Below, one piece after another: positions 24,273-32,602 of a DNA stretch of 64,000 bases (position 1 is its first letter; every line of letters starts with the position of its first letter). The translations under genes were made by a program, and so were the position numbers. The stretch lies in contig JAJXZJ010000046.1 of assembly GCA_021780105.1 (NCBI GenBank), positions 186,001-250,000 of the forward strand. Reading direction: 5' to 3'. The notes under the pieces were generated by a model. It was not told the origin of the DNA. It saw nothing but the letters and a program-made list of their open reading frames with translations, and searched no databases. The stretch comes from a bacterium (GTDB lineage Bacteria; Verrucomicrobiota; Verrucomicrobiia; Limisphaerales; J093).

Positions 24273-25382
24273 ATGCGCGTGGTGAAGGTCCCGCTGGGAC
24301 AACGGAGTTATTCCATTTTCATTGGCAGCCGGTTGCTCCCCCGGCTGGGCGGCGAGTGCGCCCGGCTCAAGCTGGGGCGGCGCTGCGCCGTGATTGCCGA
24401 CGCGCGCGTCGCGCCGCTTTACGCGGATGCCGCGCTGGCGAGCTTGGAAGCCGCCGGTTTCGCGCCGGTGCTCCTCACCGTGCCCGCCGGTGAAACCGCC
24501 AAGCGCCTGGCCAACGTCCAGCGCTGCTACGACCAGCTTGCCGCGCACCGGCTGGAGCGCAAGTCGTTCATCGTGGCGCTCGGCGGCGGCGTGGTGGGCG
24601 ACCTGGCCGGCTTCGTCGCGGCAACGTTTCTGCGCGGGGTTGCATTCGTCCAGGTGCCCACGACGTTGCTGGCGCAGGTGGACAGCTCGGTCGGCGGCAA
24701 GGTGGGCGTGAACCTCGACGCGGGTAAAAACCTCGTCGGTGCGTTTTACCAGCCGCGGCTGGTGCTGGCCGATCTCGACATCCTCGGCACGCTGCCGGAA
24801 CGTGAGTTGCGCGCGGGTCTCGCCGAGGTGATCAAATACGGCGTCATTGCCGACGCCGCGCTGTTCCGCCGGCTGGAGCGCGAGGTGCCGAAGCTTCTGG
24901 CGCGCGATCCGGCCACGCTGGCGGCGGTCATCGCGCGCTGTTGCCGGATCAAGGCCGTGGTCGTGGGCCGGGACGAAACCGAGAGCGGCCTGCGGGCGAT
25001 CCTGAATTTTGGCCACACGATCGGCCACGGGCTGGAGGCGATTTCGCGTTACGGCAGCTATCTGCACGGCGAGGCGATCAGCATCGGCATGGTGGCCGCG
25101 GCGGCGCTTTCCGCGCGCGTGGCGGGCCTGCCGGCGGGCGACGTGGCGCGGATTTCCGCGCTGCTCGACCGCGCCGGTTTGCCCACGAGCGTCCGGCTCG
25201 CCGCGCCGCAGCGCAAGCGTTTGCTGGCGGCGATGCAACACGACAAAAAGGTCAGCGGCGGCGAGGTCAAGTTTGTCCTTGCGAAACGGATCGGCGAGGT
25301 CGTCGCCGGCCAGGCGGTGCCGGAAGCGTTCATTCTGGAGTCCATCCCCGTCCAATCACCAACCTTCGAACCGAAGTCCTGA
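24273..25382 (+). CDS. aroB: 3-dehydroquinate synthase
   Basis: A 369-residue enzyme converting DAHP to 3-dehydroquinate, step 2 of the shikimate pathway. The NAD and metal signatures are clear: VALGGGVVGDLAGFVAATFL, QVPTTLLAQVDSSVGGKVG, GKNLVGAFYQP, LAEVIKYGVI and the zinc-binding NFGHTIGHGLEA plus LHGEAISIGM. Length is standard. The ATG at 24273 (MRVVKVPLG) was chosen since the 43 upstream codons are Arg-rich filler. The following gene starts 3 bases after the stop, suggesting an operon. Confidence 0.96.
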   Translation: MRVVKVPLGQRSYSIFIGSRLLPRLGGECARLKLGRRCAVIADARVAPLYADAALASLEAAGFAPVLLTVPAGETAKRLANVQRCYDQLAAHRLERKSFIVALGGGVVGDLAGFVAATFLRGVAFVQVPTTLLAQVDSSVGGKVGVNLDAGKNLVGAFYQPRLVLADLDILGTLPERELRAGLAEVIKYGVIADAALFRRLEREVPKLLARDPATLAAVIARCCRIKAVVVGRDETESGLRAILNFGHTIGHGLEAISRYGSYLHGEAISIGMVAAAALSARVAGLPAGDVARISALLDRAGLPTSVRLAAPQRKRLLAAMQHDKKVSGGEVKFVLAKRIGEVVAGQAVPEAFILESIPVQSPTFEPKS

Positions 25383-25385
25383 TCC

Positions 25386-26030
25386 GTGTCTGTCAGCGAA
25401 ACCATCGTCCGCGAATTCTTCGAGCTGCGTGGCTTCCTCGTTCACCAGCGCCGGAAATTCGTCTCGCCGAACGCCCGCGACGAGGAGGAGATTGACTTCT
25501 TCGTGTTGAACCCGCGGCCGGCGGCCGGCGCGGAACCGCTGCCGTTTGTGCTGGCGTCGGCGGACCTGCGGCGCGTGGAGCGCGCCATCGTGGTGGTGAA
25601 GGGCTGGCACACGGAGACGTTCAGCCCGGCGCGGCTGGCGAGCACGCCGGAGATTTTCCGCTTCGTGGAGCCGGCGAGCTTCCGGCAGGCGGCGCGGTTT
25701 TTTGGCGACGGCGTGACGCTGACGAAAATCCTCATCGTGCCGGCGCTGCCGCAGGACGAGGCGGCCCGCGGGCAAAGCATCGAGCTGCTGCGCGCCAAAG
25801 GCGTGGACGCGGTGGTTCCGTTCCGCACGCTGCTGGCCGATTTGGTGGCGGAAACCGAACCGAACCGGAACTATCAGAAGTCCGACCTGCTCCAGATCAT
25901 CCGTGTCTTGAAGAACTACGATTTTTTCCGCGAGTCGCAGATGGAATTGTTCAAACCGAAGCGCCGCCGGCGGACGCGTCCGGAGGAACCGGGCAAGGAC
26001 GGCGCCAACCAGCCGGAACTGCCCGGCTGA
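25386..26030 (+). CDS. Conserved hypothetical protein downstream of aroB
   Basis: A 214-residue soluble protein starting with GTG 3 bases after aroB, so probably co-transcribed. I do not recognise a named family. The first part (IVREFFELRGFLVHQRRKF, then DEEEIDFFVLNPRP, and ERAIVVVKGWHTETFSP) shows an alternation that is reminiscent of nuclease-like alpha/beta folds with an acidic residue and a VVVKGW strand, but the pattern is not decisive. The C-terminus is strongly basic (KPKRRRRTR), compatible with nucleic-acid contact. No membrane segments. The gene ends before a terminator used by the opposite strand. Confidence 0.65.
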   Translation: MSVSETIVREFFELRGFLVHQRRKFVSPNARDEEEIDFFVLNPRPAAGAEPLPFVLASADLRRVERAIVVVKGWHTETFSPARLASTPEIFRFVEPASFRQAARFFGDGVTLTKILIVPALPQDEAARGQSIELLRAKGVDAVVPFRTLLADLVAETEPNRNYQKSDLLQIIRVLKNYDFFRESQMELFKPKRRRRTRPEEPGKDGANQPELPG

Positions 26031-26076
26031 GCGGCGCGATTTCCACGTCACGGCGGCCGCGCGCGGCAGGCCTGCG

Positions 26077-26107
26077 AAAGGAAAAGGCGCCGGGGTGCCC
26101 CGGCGCC
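26077..26107 (-). terminator. Rho-independent terminator of the Gfo/Idh gene
   Basis: A perfect 10-base stem, GGCGCCGGGG at 26086-26095 with CCCCGGCGCC at 26098-26107, around TG. Read on the minus strand it is followed by TTTTCCTTT, and it lies 29 bases past the stop of the oxidoreductase gene, an ideal intrinsic terminator. On the plus strand it follows the conserved hypothetical gene but lacks a T-run, so termination there would be less efficient. Confidence 0.8.
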
Positions 26108-26135
26108 GTGCGCTAAACAGATTACCGACCCGCAA

Positions 26136-27545
26136 TCAGGCTTCCCAGCCTTCGCGATTGTTGCGGGTGGTGAACTGGGCCGATTCCGGCAGGTTCGGCG
26201 ATTTCATGTTCGGGCCGTCCCATTCCATGCGGCGGTCTTCGCCCACGCGCAACGCCACGCAACCGAGCAGGATCACCTCAGCAAGGTACGCGGCAATGTC
26301 GAACCGCGAGTAAGGCAGGTTGGGATTGTTCTCCTTGATGGCCTGGACCCACTCGGCGTGCTGCCGGTAGTCGGTGTCGCCCTTCGCCGGGTTGCGCGGG
26401 ATGGTTTGCGGGATGCTCTTGACGGCGTCGTGCTTGTCGCCGGCCTTGAACTCGTCCTCGCCCTTCATCGCCAGATAGAACTGGGCGCCGTAATCGTCCG
26501 GCGAAAACACCTTGCCCTTTTCACCAATGATCAGCGCGCCGCTGCCGGGCAGGTTGCCCTGCGTCGCGATGATTTCCCTGATCTTGTCCGCCTCGGGACG
26601 AAGCGGCTTGAGCGCGTCGTCCGGATTGCCGTCATACCACCAGAACTTGAGGCGCGGCAGGCCTTCGCGCGCGGGGAATTCGTAGCGAATCCGCGAGGTC
26701 TTCGGGAAGGTTTCCGGGTAAATCCGCGAGCCGAGTTCGTATTCGACGACGTCCGGATAACCCATCTTGCAGGCACGGAACGGCATGTTGACCGTGTGGC
26801 AGGCCATGTCGCCCAGGGCGCCGGTGCCGAAGTCATACCAGCCGCGCCAGGCAAAGGGGTGATACACGCCCTTTTTATACGGGCGCATCGCCGCCGGTCC
26901 GATCCAGACGTCCCAGTCGAGGGTATCCGGCACCGGGTCTTCGCCCGCCGGCCGTTCGAGGCCCTGCGGCCAGATGGGGCGGTTCGACCAGACGTGGACT
27001 TCGAGCGGGTTGCCGATGATGCCCGCCTGGATGACTTCCACGGCGCGGCGCAGGCCGTCTTCGGAACTGCCCTGGTTGCCCATCTGGGTGACCAGTTTCT
27101 TCTCGTTTGCCAGCCCGCGGACGATGCGGGCTTCGTGGACGGTCTGAACAAGGGGCTTCTGGCAGTAGATGTGCTTGCCCATTTTCATCGCCCGGATCGC
27201 CGCCACACCGTGGTTGTGATCGGGTGTCGAAACGGTCACCGCGTCAATTTCATTCCCGATCTCTTCGAGCATCTTGCGGTAATCGCGAAACTGCTTCGCC
27301 TTCGGAAACTGTTTGGCCTTTCGGTCAAGCGTGTTCCGGTCCACGTCGCAAATGCCCACGATGTCGCAGCCGGCGCGGGCGACGTCGCTGCTGTCACTAT
27401 CGCCTTTGCCGCCGACGCCGATGCAGGCAACGCTCACGCGTCCGTTGGCGCCCAGAACCCGGCCCACATACGGGAAAGCCAGAGTGGCGGTACCCACGGC
27501 CGCGGTCGTGCGGCTCAAAAACTGTCGTCGAGTCAATGTATTCAT
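26136..27545 (-). CDS. Tat-exported Gfo/Idh/MocA oxidoreductase
   Basis: A 469-residue exported oxidoreductase. The N-terminus LTRRQFLSRTTAAVG is a twin-arginine signal; the NAD-binding fold follows with ACIGVGGKGDSDSSD and CDIVGICDVD, and the family lysine in HIYCQKPLVQT. GQ-type C-terminal features include WRGWYDFGTGALGDMACHT and VILLGCVALRVG at the end. It differs from the oxidoreductase at 14-15 kb (about 30 residues longer, other sequence class), so the two are paralogues with different substrates. The start at 27545 was chosen because it directly precedes the RR motif; 55 codons upstream are not protein-like. A strong terminator follows. Confidence 0.92.
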   Translation of the reverse strand: MNTLTRRQFLSRTTAAVGTATLAFPYVGRVLGANGRVSVACIGVGGKGDSDSSDVARAGCDIVGICDVDRNTLDRKAKQFPKAKQFRDYRKMLEEIGNEIDAVTVSTPDHNHGVAAIRAMKMGKHIYCQKPLVQTVHEARIVRGLANEKKLVTQMGNQGSSEDGLRRAVEVIQAGIIGNPLEVHVWSNRPIWPQGLERPAGEDPVPDTLDWDVWIGPAAMRPYKKGVYHPFAWRGWYDFGTGALGDMACHTVNMPFRACKMGYPDVVEYELGSRIYPETFPKTSRIRYEFPAREGLPRLKFWWYDGNPDDALKPLRPEADKIREIIATQGNLPGSGALIIGEKGKVFSPDDYGAQFYLAMKGEDEFKAGDKHDAVKSIPQTIPRNPAKGDTDYRQHAEWVQAIKENNPNLPYSRFDIAAYLAEVILLGCVALRVGEDRRMEWDGPNMKSPNLPESAQFTTRNNREGWEA

Positions 27546-27886
27546 GTTGCGCTGTCTTGCTGTTGATACCGCGTTCGCGGTCGCCCCGCCCGCCTTGCCG
27601 GCAGCCTGACGGGACACGTTAAAATGTTCCGGCACTAGCTTAGGACGCACGCGGGGCATTGCCTGTTCAACAACCCATGCCGTGCGACCCGCTATTTGTG
27701 TGGTCAGCAACCGCTCAGGACAAGCAAATTCCAGTCGCTGCCGGCCGGTGCGGCGGGGCCGGTTGACATCGGAACCGCCGGGCGGCGACGTTGTCCGGCG
27801 CGCGCGGCCGGCCGGTCCGCGTGAGGTTTGCGATAATTTCCTGTCGGATTACCGGCCTTGGCGGCCATCATCAGGTGTAAGCGGCC
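27546..27886. other. Divergent intergenic region (341 bases)
   Basis: Lies between the Gfo/Idh gene (minus) and the sigma-factor gene (plus). Near the latter, TGC-GATAAT at 27829-27837 resembles an extended -10 element with no clear -35, and AGGTG about 10 bases before the ATG is a possible ribosome binding site. No gene-like frame is present. Confidence 0.4.
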
Positions 27887-29308
27887 ATGAATGATCACGC
27901 TCTGCTTCGGGAATTCGCGGACGCCGGTTCACAGACAGCCTTTCAGGAACTGGTCGAGCGGCACGTTGCCCTGGTTTATTCCGCGGCGCGCCGGCGGTTG
28001 GGCGACGCCCACCTGGCTGAAGACGCCACACAACAGGTGTTTGCGCTCCTCGCCCGGAAGGCGGCCCGCCTGCCCGAGTCCGTTGTCCTGTCCGGCTGGC
28101 TTTACCGGGCCGGCGGCCTGGTCGCCGCCGAAATCAGCCGCCGCGAACGGCGTCGGCAGCAGCGTGAAGCCCTGGCCGCGCAAGCCATGAACGACCTGTC
28201 TCCCGATGCCACCTGGCGCGAGATTGAGCCGTTGCTCGATGAAGCAATGGATGAACTCGGCCACGCCGACCGCGATGCTGTGGTGCTCCGCTATTTCGAG
28301 AACAAAAGCCTCCGCGAGGTCGGCGCCGCCCTCGGCGTGAGCGAGGACGCCGCGCAAAAACGGCTGACCCGTGCGCTGGAAAGGTTGCGTTCGTTCCTCG
28401 CCCGGCGCGGGAAGACCGTCGCCGTGGGCGCGCTGACCGGCGCCATTGCGACCGGCGCCGTGCAGGCTGCACCAGCCGGTTTGGCGCAATCGGTCGCTTC
28501 GTTTGTTTTAACCTCGGCCGCCGTCGCGGCCTCAACCTCAACCATTGGAAGCCTTATGAACCTGACTGCAATCAAAACCATTATCACCGGTGCCGTCGCC
28601 GTTGGCGGCGCGGCTGCCATCGTCGTGCAACATAACAACCTCAGCCATCTCCGCGTGGAGCAACAAGCAACGTTGAGCCGCGCCCAAGCCGCCGAACAGG
28701 CTGCGACCAACGCCCAGCAGGCGCTGGCGGCGGCGAACGCGACGGCGCAAAACGACCCCCGGCTCGCCGAACTCGTGCGGCTGCGTGGCGAGGTTGCCGC
28801 CTTGCGCCGCAGCCAGGCAGAGTTGACCACCAAAAACGCGCAGTTGACGCAAGCCGTGCAGCAGTCCGCTGCCGTCAAGGCCCAAGCGGATCAGGCCACC
28901 GCCGAAAAGGACGCCCTGAAGGAACAAGCCATTGCCAAGATGAATTACACCAAGCAGTGGCTCCTTGCGTTCATCATGTTTGCGCAGGACCACAACGGCC
29001 AGTTGCCCAAAACGTTCCAAGACGCAAACGCGTATATTCAAGACGCAAACGGCAATTCTCCTATCAATCAATCCGGCGATCTGAAGCCTGACCAGTTTGA
29101 AATCATGTATCAGGGGGCGCTAAAGGCGATTCAGAACCCCGCGCAGACGATCCTGATCCGCGAGGTTCAGCCGTTTGCGGGTCCGGACGGCGCCGGCATG
29201 AACCGAACCTACGGCTTCGCGGACGGCCACGTTGAAGTTCACCACGCAGACAACGGCGATTTCGGCCCGTGGGAAAGCACGCATCTGGCCGCGACTCAGG
29301 GCCAATAG
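27887..29308 (+). CDS. ECF-type sigma factor with membrane/pseudopilin-like extension
   Basis: A 473-residue protein. Residues 1-175 form a sigma-70 family ECF sigma factor: region 2 (FQELVERHVALVYSAARRRL, then AEDATQQVFALLARKA) and region 4 (AVVLRYFENKSLREVGAALG, KRLTRALERLR). From about 180 there are Ala-rich hydrophobic stretches including a probable transmembrane segment (IKTIITGAVAVGGAAAIVV), then a coiled coil rich in Ala/Gln (about 250-350), and a C-terminal domain with QWLLAFIMFAQDHNGQLP and YGFADGHVEVHH, which is the pattern of type II secretion-like pseudopilin heads (HX9DG group). The sigma part would thus be tethered to the membrane with a periplasmic sensor-like head. That mode of action is inferred. 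AGGTG precedes the ATG. Confidence 0.85.
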   Translation: MNDHALLREFADAGSQTAFQELVERHVALVYSAARRRLGDAHLAEDATQQVFALLARKAARLPESVVLSGWLYRAGGLVAAEISRRERRRQQREALAAQAMNDLSPDATWREIEPLLDEAMDELGHADRDAVVLRYFENKSLREVGAALGVSEDAAQKRLTRALERLRSFLARRGKTVAVGALTGAIATGAVQAAPAGLAQSVASFVLTSAAVAASTSTIGSLMNLTAIKTIITGAVAVGGAAAIVVQHNNLSHLRVEQQATLSRAQAAEQAATNAQQALAAANATAQNDPRLAELVRLRGEVAALRRSQAELTTKNAQLTQAVQQSAAVKAQADQATAEKDALKEQAIAKMNYTKQWLLAFIMFAQDHNGQLPKTFQDANAYIQDANGNSPINQSGDLKPDQFEIMYQGALKAIQNPAQTILIREVQPFAGPDGAGMNRTYGFADGHVEVHHADNGDFGPWESTHLAATQGQ

Positions 29309-29379
29309 TGCTAACCTGCCCGCAACCATTCCATACGTCTCCATGCCGGACAAGGGGCTGGAGATTTCATGCTGATACC

Positions 29380-31656
29380 TTACTGAAGCTGTGCCATGGC
29401 AGATGGTGGCCGGCTTGTCGGATCGGATGCCCAATGATAATTGGGAAATGAGGACATTTGAAACGTCAGGTTGCCGCCCGCGAGAATTTGGCCATGCCGG
29501 ATGTAAACTTGGTCGAAGGGATGACCGTTTAGAGTGGCTGAATCAATGTAGTATTCCTGTGGTCCATTGTTTTTGGCCGTGATCGTAAAAGTTTTGCCGT
29601 TTTGCAGGTGGATGATCGCCTTGTCGAAAATCGGACTGCCGATGAGATAATCGGGTGTGCCCGGACAAACCGGATAAATCCCCAAAGCACTGAGCACATA
29701 CCACGCGGACATCTGGCCGGTGTCCTCATCACCACATAATCCATCTGGTGTTGGTTGATAGAGCAAATCCATCACCTGCCGGATGCGCACTTGTGTCTTC
29801 CAAGGCTGCCCGGCGTAATCATAGAGATAAATCACGTGGTGAACCGGCTCGTTGCCGTGCGCATACTGGCCGAGGTTTTGCGCCACCATTTCATTCATCT
29901 CGTGAATCATGAAATGATACGTGCCCACCTTGACTTCCGTTCCCGCGTTGAACATGGCGTCCAGCTTGTTGGCAAACGCCTTGTCGCCACCCATCAACCG
30001 GATCAGTCCCGGCACATCTTGCATCACGCTCCAAGTCCATTGCCAGGCATTGCCTTCGGTGAACGCCCCGCCCCACTCAACCGGATCAAACGATTCCCCC
30101 CAGGAACCTTCCTTGTTGCGCGGGCGCATGAAACCGGTCTTGGGGTCGAAAACATTGGTGTAATTCATGGCGCTTTTCAGAAAGGCCTTTTCCACGTCTG
30201 CCCGTCCGGCGGCCTTCGCGAGCGTAGCGGCGCAGAAATCGTCGTAGGCGTATTCAAGCGTCTTGGAAGTGCCAGCCCCCACTTCAGGATACGGCACATA
30301 ACCCAACTGGTCATAGACGGCTTCACGCCCCATTCCCCAGAATCCACTGTGATGCGCGTCATGAAGGGTGGCATTCACGGCGGCGGCCAGGTCAAAATGG
30401 GTGATGCCCTTAACCCAGCCATCCGCCAGCAAGGAAAAGGCGTGGTTGCCGATCATCACCTCGCGGTTGCCCGGACTGGACCAGGACGGCAGCCAGCCGC
30501 TTTCGTTGTAGGAAGTGATCAGGCTCTGCAAAATTTCGGCGCTGATTTCCGGATAGAGCAAATTGTAAAGCGGATGCGCGGCGCGGAAAGTGTCCCAAAA
30601 ACCGGAATCCGTGTAGAGCACGCCCGGATGCACCTTGCCGTCGTAGGGGCTGTAATGAATCGGCTGATGGCTTTCGTCATAGTCGTAGAAGCGGTGCGGA
30701 AACAAGATGCTGCGATAAAGCGCGCTGTAAAAAGTGCGCCGTTGCTCCAAGGTTCCGCCTTCAACCTGCACGCGGCCCAAAGCCTTGTTCCAAACGTCCT
30801 CGGCACGATGCCGGACGGTGTCAAAATCAGCATCGCCGATTTCCTGCTGCAAATTGCGCACCGCCTGATCAGGGCTGATGTAGGAAGACGCCACCTTGCA
30901 TTCCACAACTTGGTTTGCGCTCGTGTCGAACTTCACATAGGCGCCCACGTGCTGGCCTTCCAGATGGGTCACGCCGGCCCGGATGTCATCGTCCGACCAA
31001 ACGCCGTAAGCCGTGAAGGGGCGGTCGAAGACGATGACAAAATAGCTGCCAAAATTATCCGGCACCACGCCGCTGTTGTCGCGGGCGACGCCGATGATCT
31101 TGTTTTCCGACGGAATGATTTCAACTGAACCCGGCTGGGCACTTTTGAATACATCAATCACCACATAAGACGCGTTGGTGGGCTGATGGAAGGTGAACCG
31201 AAAACGGGCGGCGCGTTCCGTCGGCGTCACTTCGGCCGTTTCCTTCCATGTGTCCAAATCCACCTTGTAATAGCTGGGCTGGGCGATTTCGTTTTCATGC
31301 TCGAAAACGGACGCGCGTTCCTTTTCCGTGACGGCCAGCCTTCCGGAAACCGGCATCAACGCAAACGCGCCATGTTCCTGGATCCAAATGCTCGGCTCAT
31401 GGGACTGGCGGATTCCGTAGAATTTGTTGTCCCGGTATTCGTAAAAGGCCGATTGGGGTTGCGGTTTGGTGTAGGGGGACCAGGTGTTCTCCGGAAACGG
31501 CAGGGCAATCTCCGGGTAGGTGTTCCCATGAGAGAATCCATCACGCGAATCGGTGCCTTGCAGCGGGTTCGCCAGATCCACCAGTTGAATTCGCTCGGCC
31601 CGGATTCCGGCCACGGCCAAGGATGCACTCACGCCCGCCAACAATATAATGTTCAT
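29380..31656 (-). CDS. GH92 family alpha-mannosidase-like glycosidase
   Basis: A 758-residue secreted glycoside hydrolase of family GH92, calcium-dependent exo-alpha-mannosidases (mostly alpha-1,2). After a signal peptide (LLAGVSASLAVAGIRA) the domain starts with LVDLANPLQGTDS and SHGNTYPEIALPF. The C-terminal catalytic barrel has YTDSGFWDTFRAAHPL, FTEGNAWQWTWSV, CGDEDTGQMSAWYVLSALG and GSPIFDKAIIHL, where family catalytic acid and base residues and calcium ligands lie. Length is normal. The base composition is visibly less GC-rich than neighbouring genes, hinting at acquisition from another lineage. It is transcribed alone from a promoter at about 31690-31715. Confidence 0.93.
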   Translation of the reverse strand: MNIILLAGVSASLAVAGIRAERIQLVDLANPLQGTDSRDGFSHGNTYPEIALPFPENTWSPYTKPQPQSAFYEYRDNKFYGIRQSHEPSIWIQEHGAFALMPVSGRLAVTEKERASVFEHENEIAQPSYYKVDLDTWKETAEVTPTERAARFRFTFHQPTNASYVVIDVFKSAQPGSVEIIPSENKIIGVARDNSGVVPDNFGSYFVIVFDRPFTAYGVWSDDDIRAGVTHLEGQHVGAYVKFDTSANQVVECKVASSYISPDQAVRNLQQEIGDADFDTVRHRAEDVWNKALGRVQVEGGTLEQRRTFYSALYRSILFPHRFYDYDESHQPIHYSPYDGKVHPGVLYTDSGFWDTFRAAHPLYNLLYPEISAEILQSLITSYNESGWLPSWSSPGNREVMIGNHAFSLLADGWVKGITHFDLAAAVNATLHDAHHSGFWGMGREAVYDQLGYVPYPEVGAGTSKTLEYAYDDFCAATLAKAAGRADVEKAFLKSAMNYTNVFDPKTGFMRPRNKEGSWGESFDPVEWGGAFTEGNAWQWTWSVMQDVPGLIRLMGGDKAFANKLDAMFNAGTEVKVGTYHFMIHEMNEMVAQNLGQYAHGNEPVHHVIYLYDYAGQPWKTQVRIRQVMDLLYQPTPDGLCGDEDTGQMSAWYVLSALGIYPVCPGTPDYLIGSPIFDKAIIHLQNGKTFTITAKNNGPQEYYIDSATLNGHPFDQVYIRHGQILAGGNLTFQMSSFPNYHWASDPTSRPPSAMAQLQ

Positions 31657-31686
31657 TCAGTTAGAATCATTTTCCAGCATACAGTA

Positions 31687-31715
31687 AATTAACCTGTTTT
31701 CCTTAGGTTGACCAA
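31687..31715 (-). promoter_or_regulatory. Sigma-70-like promoter of the GH92 gene
   Basis: On the minus strand TTGGTC (31715-31710), a 17-base spacer and TTAATT (31692-31687) precede the GH92 start by about 30 bases in an AT-rich stretch. Four of six -10 positions match the consensus. Prediction only. Confidence 0.4.
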
Positions 31716-31751
31716 CAATCTCCGCACAAACAGCTATCAGCAAGTCAGCGA

Positions 31752-31770
31752 CCTCCGGCAACGCCGGAGG
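31752..31770 (-). terminator. Hairpin after the methyltransferase gene
   Basis: CCTCCGGC and GCCGGAGG form a perfect 8-base stem around AAC, about 80 bases past the stop of the methyltransferase gene and upstream of the GH92 promoter on the same strand. It would insulate the two genes. The following bases are not T-rich, so the call is tentative. Confidence 0.35.
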
Positions 31771-31849
31771 CTTGAATGCTGAACCGCCCAAGGCAGATTA
31801 GTCTTGGAGCTGCTCCAGGCGGCCGAGCACCGGCTGGAAACAGCCAGCC

Positions 31850-32464
31850 TCAGCCTTTCTTGGCGACCATGAGGAACACCGGGAATTCCCTCCGCTGGCC
31901 GCCAACTTCCTTGTTGATGCGAAACACGGTCGCAAAGCTCACTTCCTGAAAGCCCGCCCCGCGCGCCTGGGCGGCGAGTTCGGCGCGATCGAAGCCGTTG
32001 TGCCCGGAGAAACCCGCGCCGTGGAATGAGCCGTCTTCCGTGTCCAAGTCCGCCAGACACAACCAGCCCGGCGCCGTGAGCAGCGCGTGGAAGTCGCGCA
32101 GCAGTTTGTCGGTGTCCGCGATGTGATGGGCGGTCAGCAGTGTATAGACGAGCTGATGTTTTTCCGCCGGCAGCGGGTCAGTTTCGAGGTTGAACTTCAC
32201 CGGCGTCAGGTTGGTGACGCCGGTAGCGGCGATCTTCTCCTTCAGCACGGCCAACATGCCATCGGAGCTGTCCGCCAGCGTGATTTTTCCCAGGCGGGAT
32301 CGTAGCGCGAAACTCAGCAGGCCGGTGCCGCAACCGCATTCCAGCGCGTTCATTGTCGGCGCCAGGGGCACGCGGGTCTTGATCGCTTCCGCCACGGCGC
32401 GGGCGCGTTCCCACTTGGCCGGATCGGCGTCCCAGGTGCGGGCTTTGAGGTCAAACTCATTCAT
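31850..32464 (-). CDS. Class I SAM-dependent methyltransferase
   Basis: A 204-residue methyltransferase. SAM-binding motif I is NALECGCGTGLLSFALRS, the next strand end is KITLADSSDGMLAVL, and motif IV is KHQLVYTLLTAHHIADTD, followed by LLTAPGWLCLADLDTEDGSF and FDRAELAAQARGAGF. It resembles small stand-alone methyltransferases of unknown acceptor that methylate small molecules. The ATG at 32464 (MNEFDLKAR) was chosen; upstream codons overlap the divergent clpB promoter. Confidence 0.82.
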   Translation of the reverse strand: MNEFDLKARTWDADPAKWERARAVAEAIKTRVPLAPTMNALECGCGTGLLSFALRSRLGKITLADSSDGMLAVLKEKIAATGVTNLTPVKFNLETDPLPAEKHQLVYTLLTAHHIADTDKLLRDFHALLTAPGWLCLADLDTEDGSFHGAGFSGHNGFDRAELAAQARGAGFQEVSFATVFRINKEVGGQRREFPVFLMVAKKG

Positions 32465-32531
32465 GGTTCGAGAATCATAGCCAGCGCGCCGGCCGCCGGC
32501 AATTCCGCGCTGTAGTGCGATGACCGCTGCG

Positions 32532-32559
32532 TTGCATCGGCGGGCAATTGCGATACACT
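32532..32559 (+). promoter_or_regulatory. Sigma-70-like promoter of clpB
   Basis: TTGCAT at 32532-32537 and TACACT at 32554-32559 are separated by 16 bases, and the start codon lies about 37 bases after the expected transcription start. No CIRCE-type inverted repeat was seen, so heat-shock control, if any, would be through another factor. Confidence 0.45.
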
Positions 32560-32602
32560 TTCGTGCCAGCACGGCCGGCAGCGCCGCCGTGGCCAACGAA
32601 CC

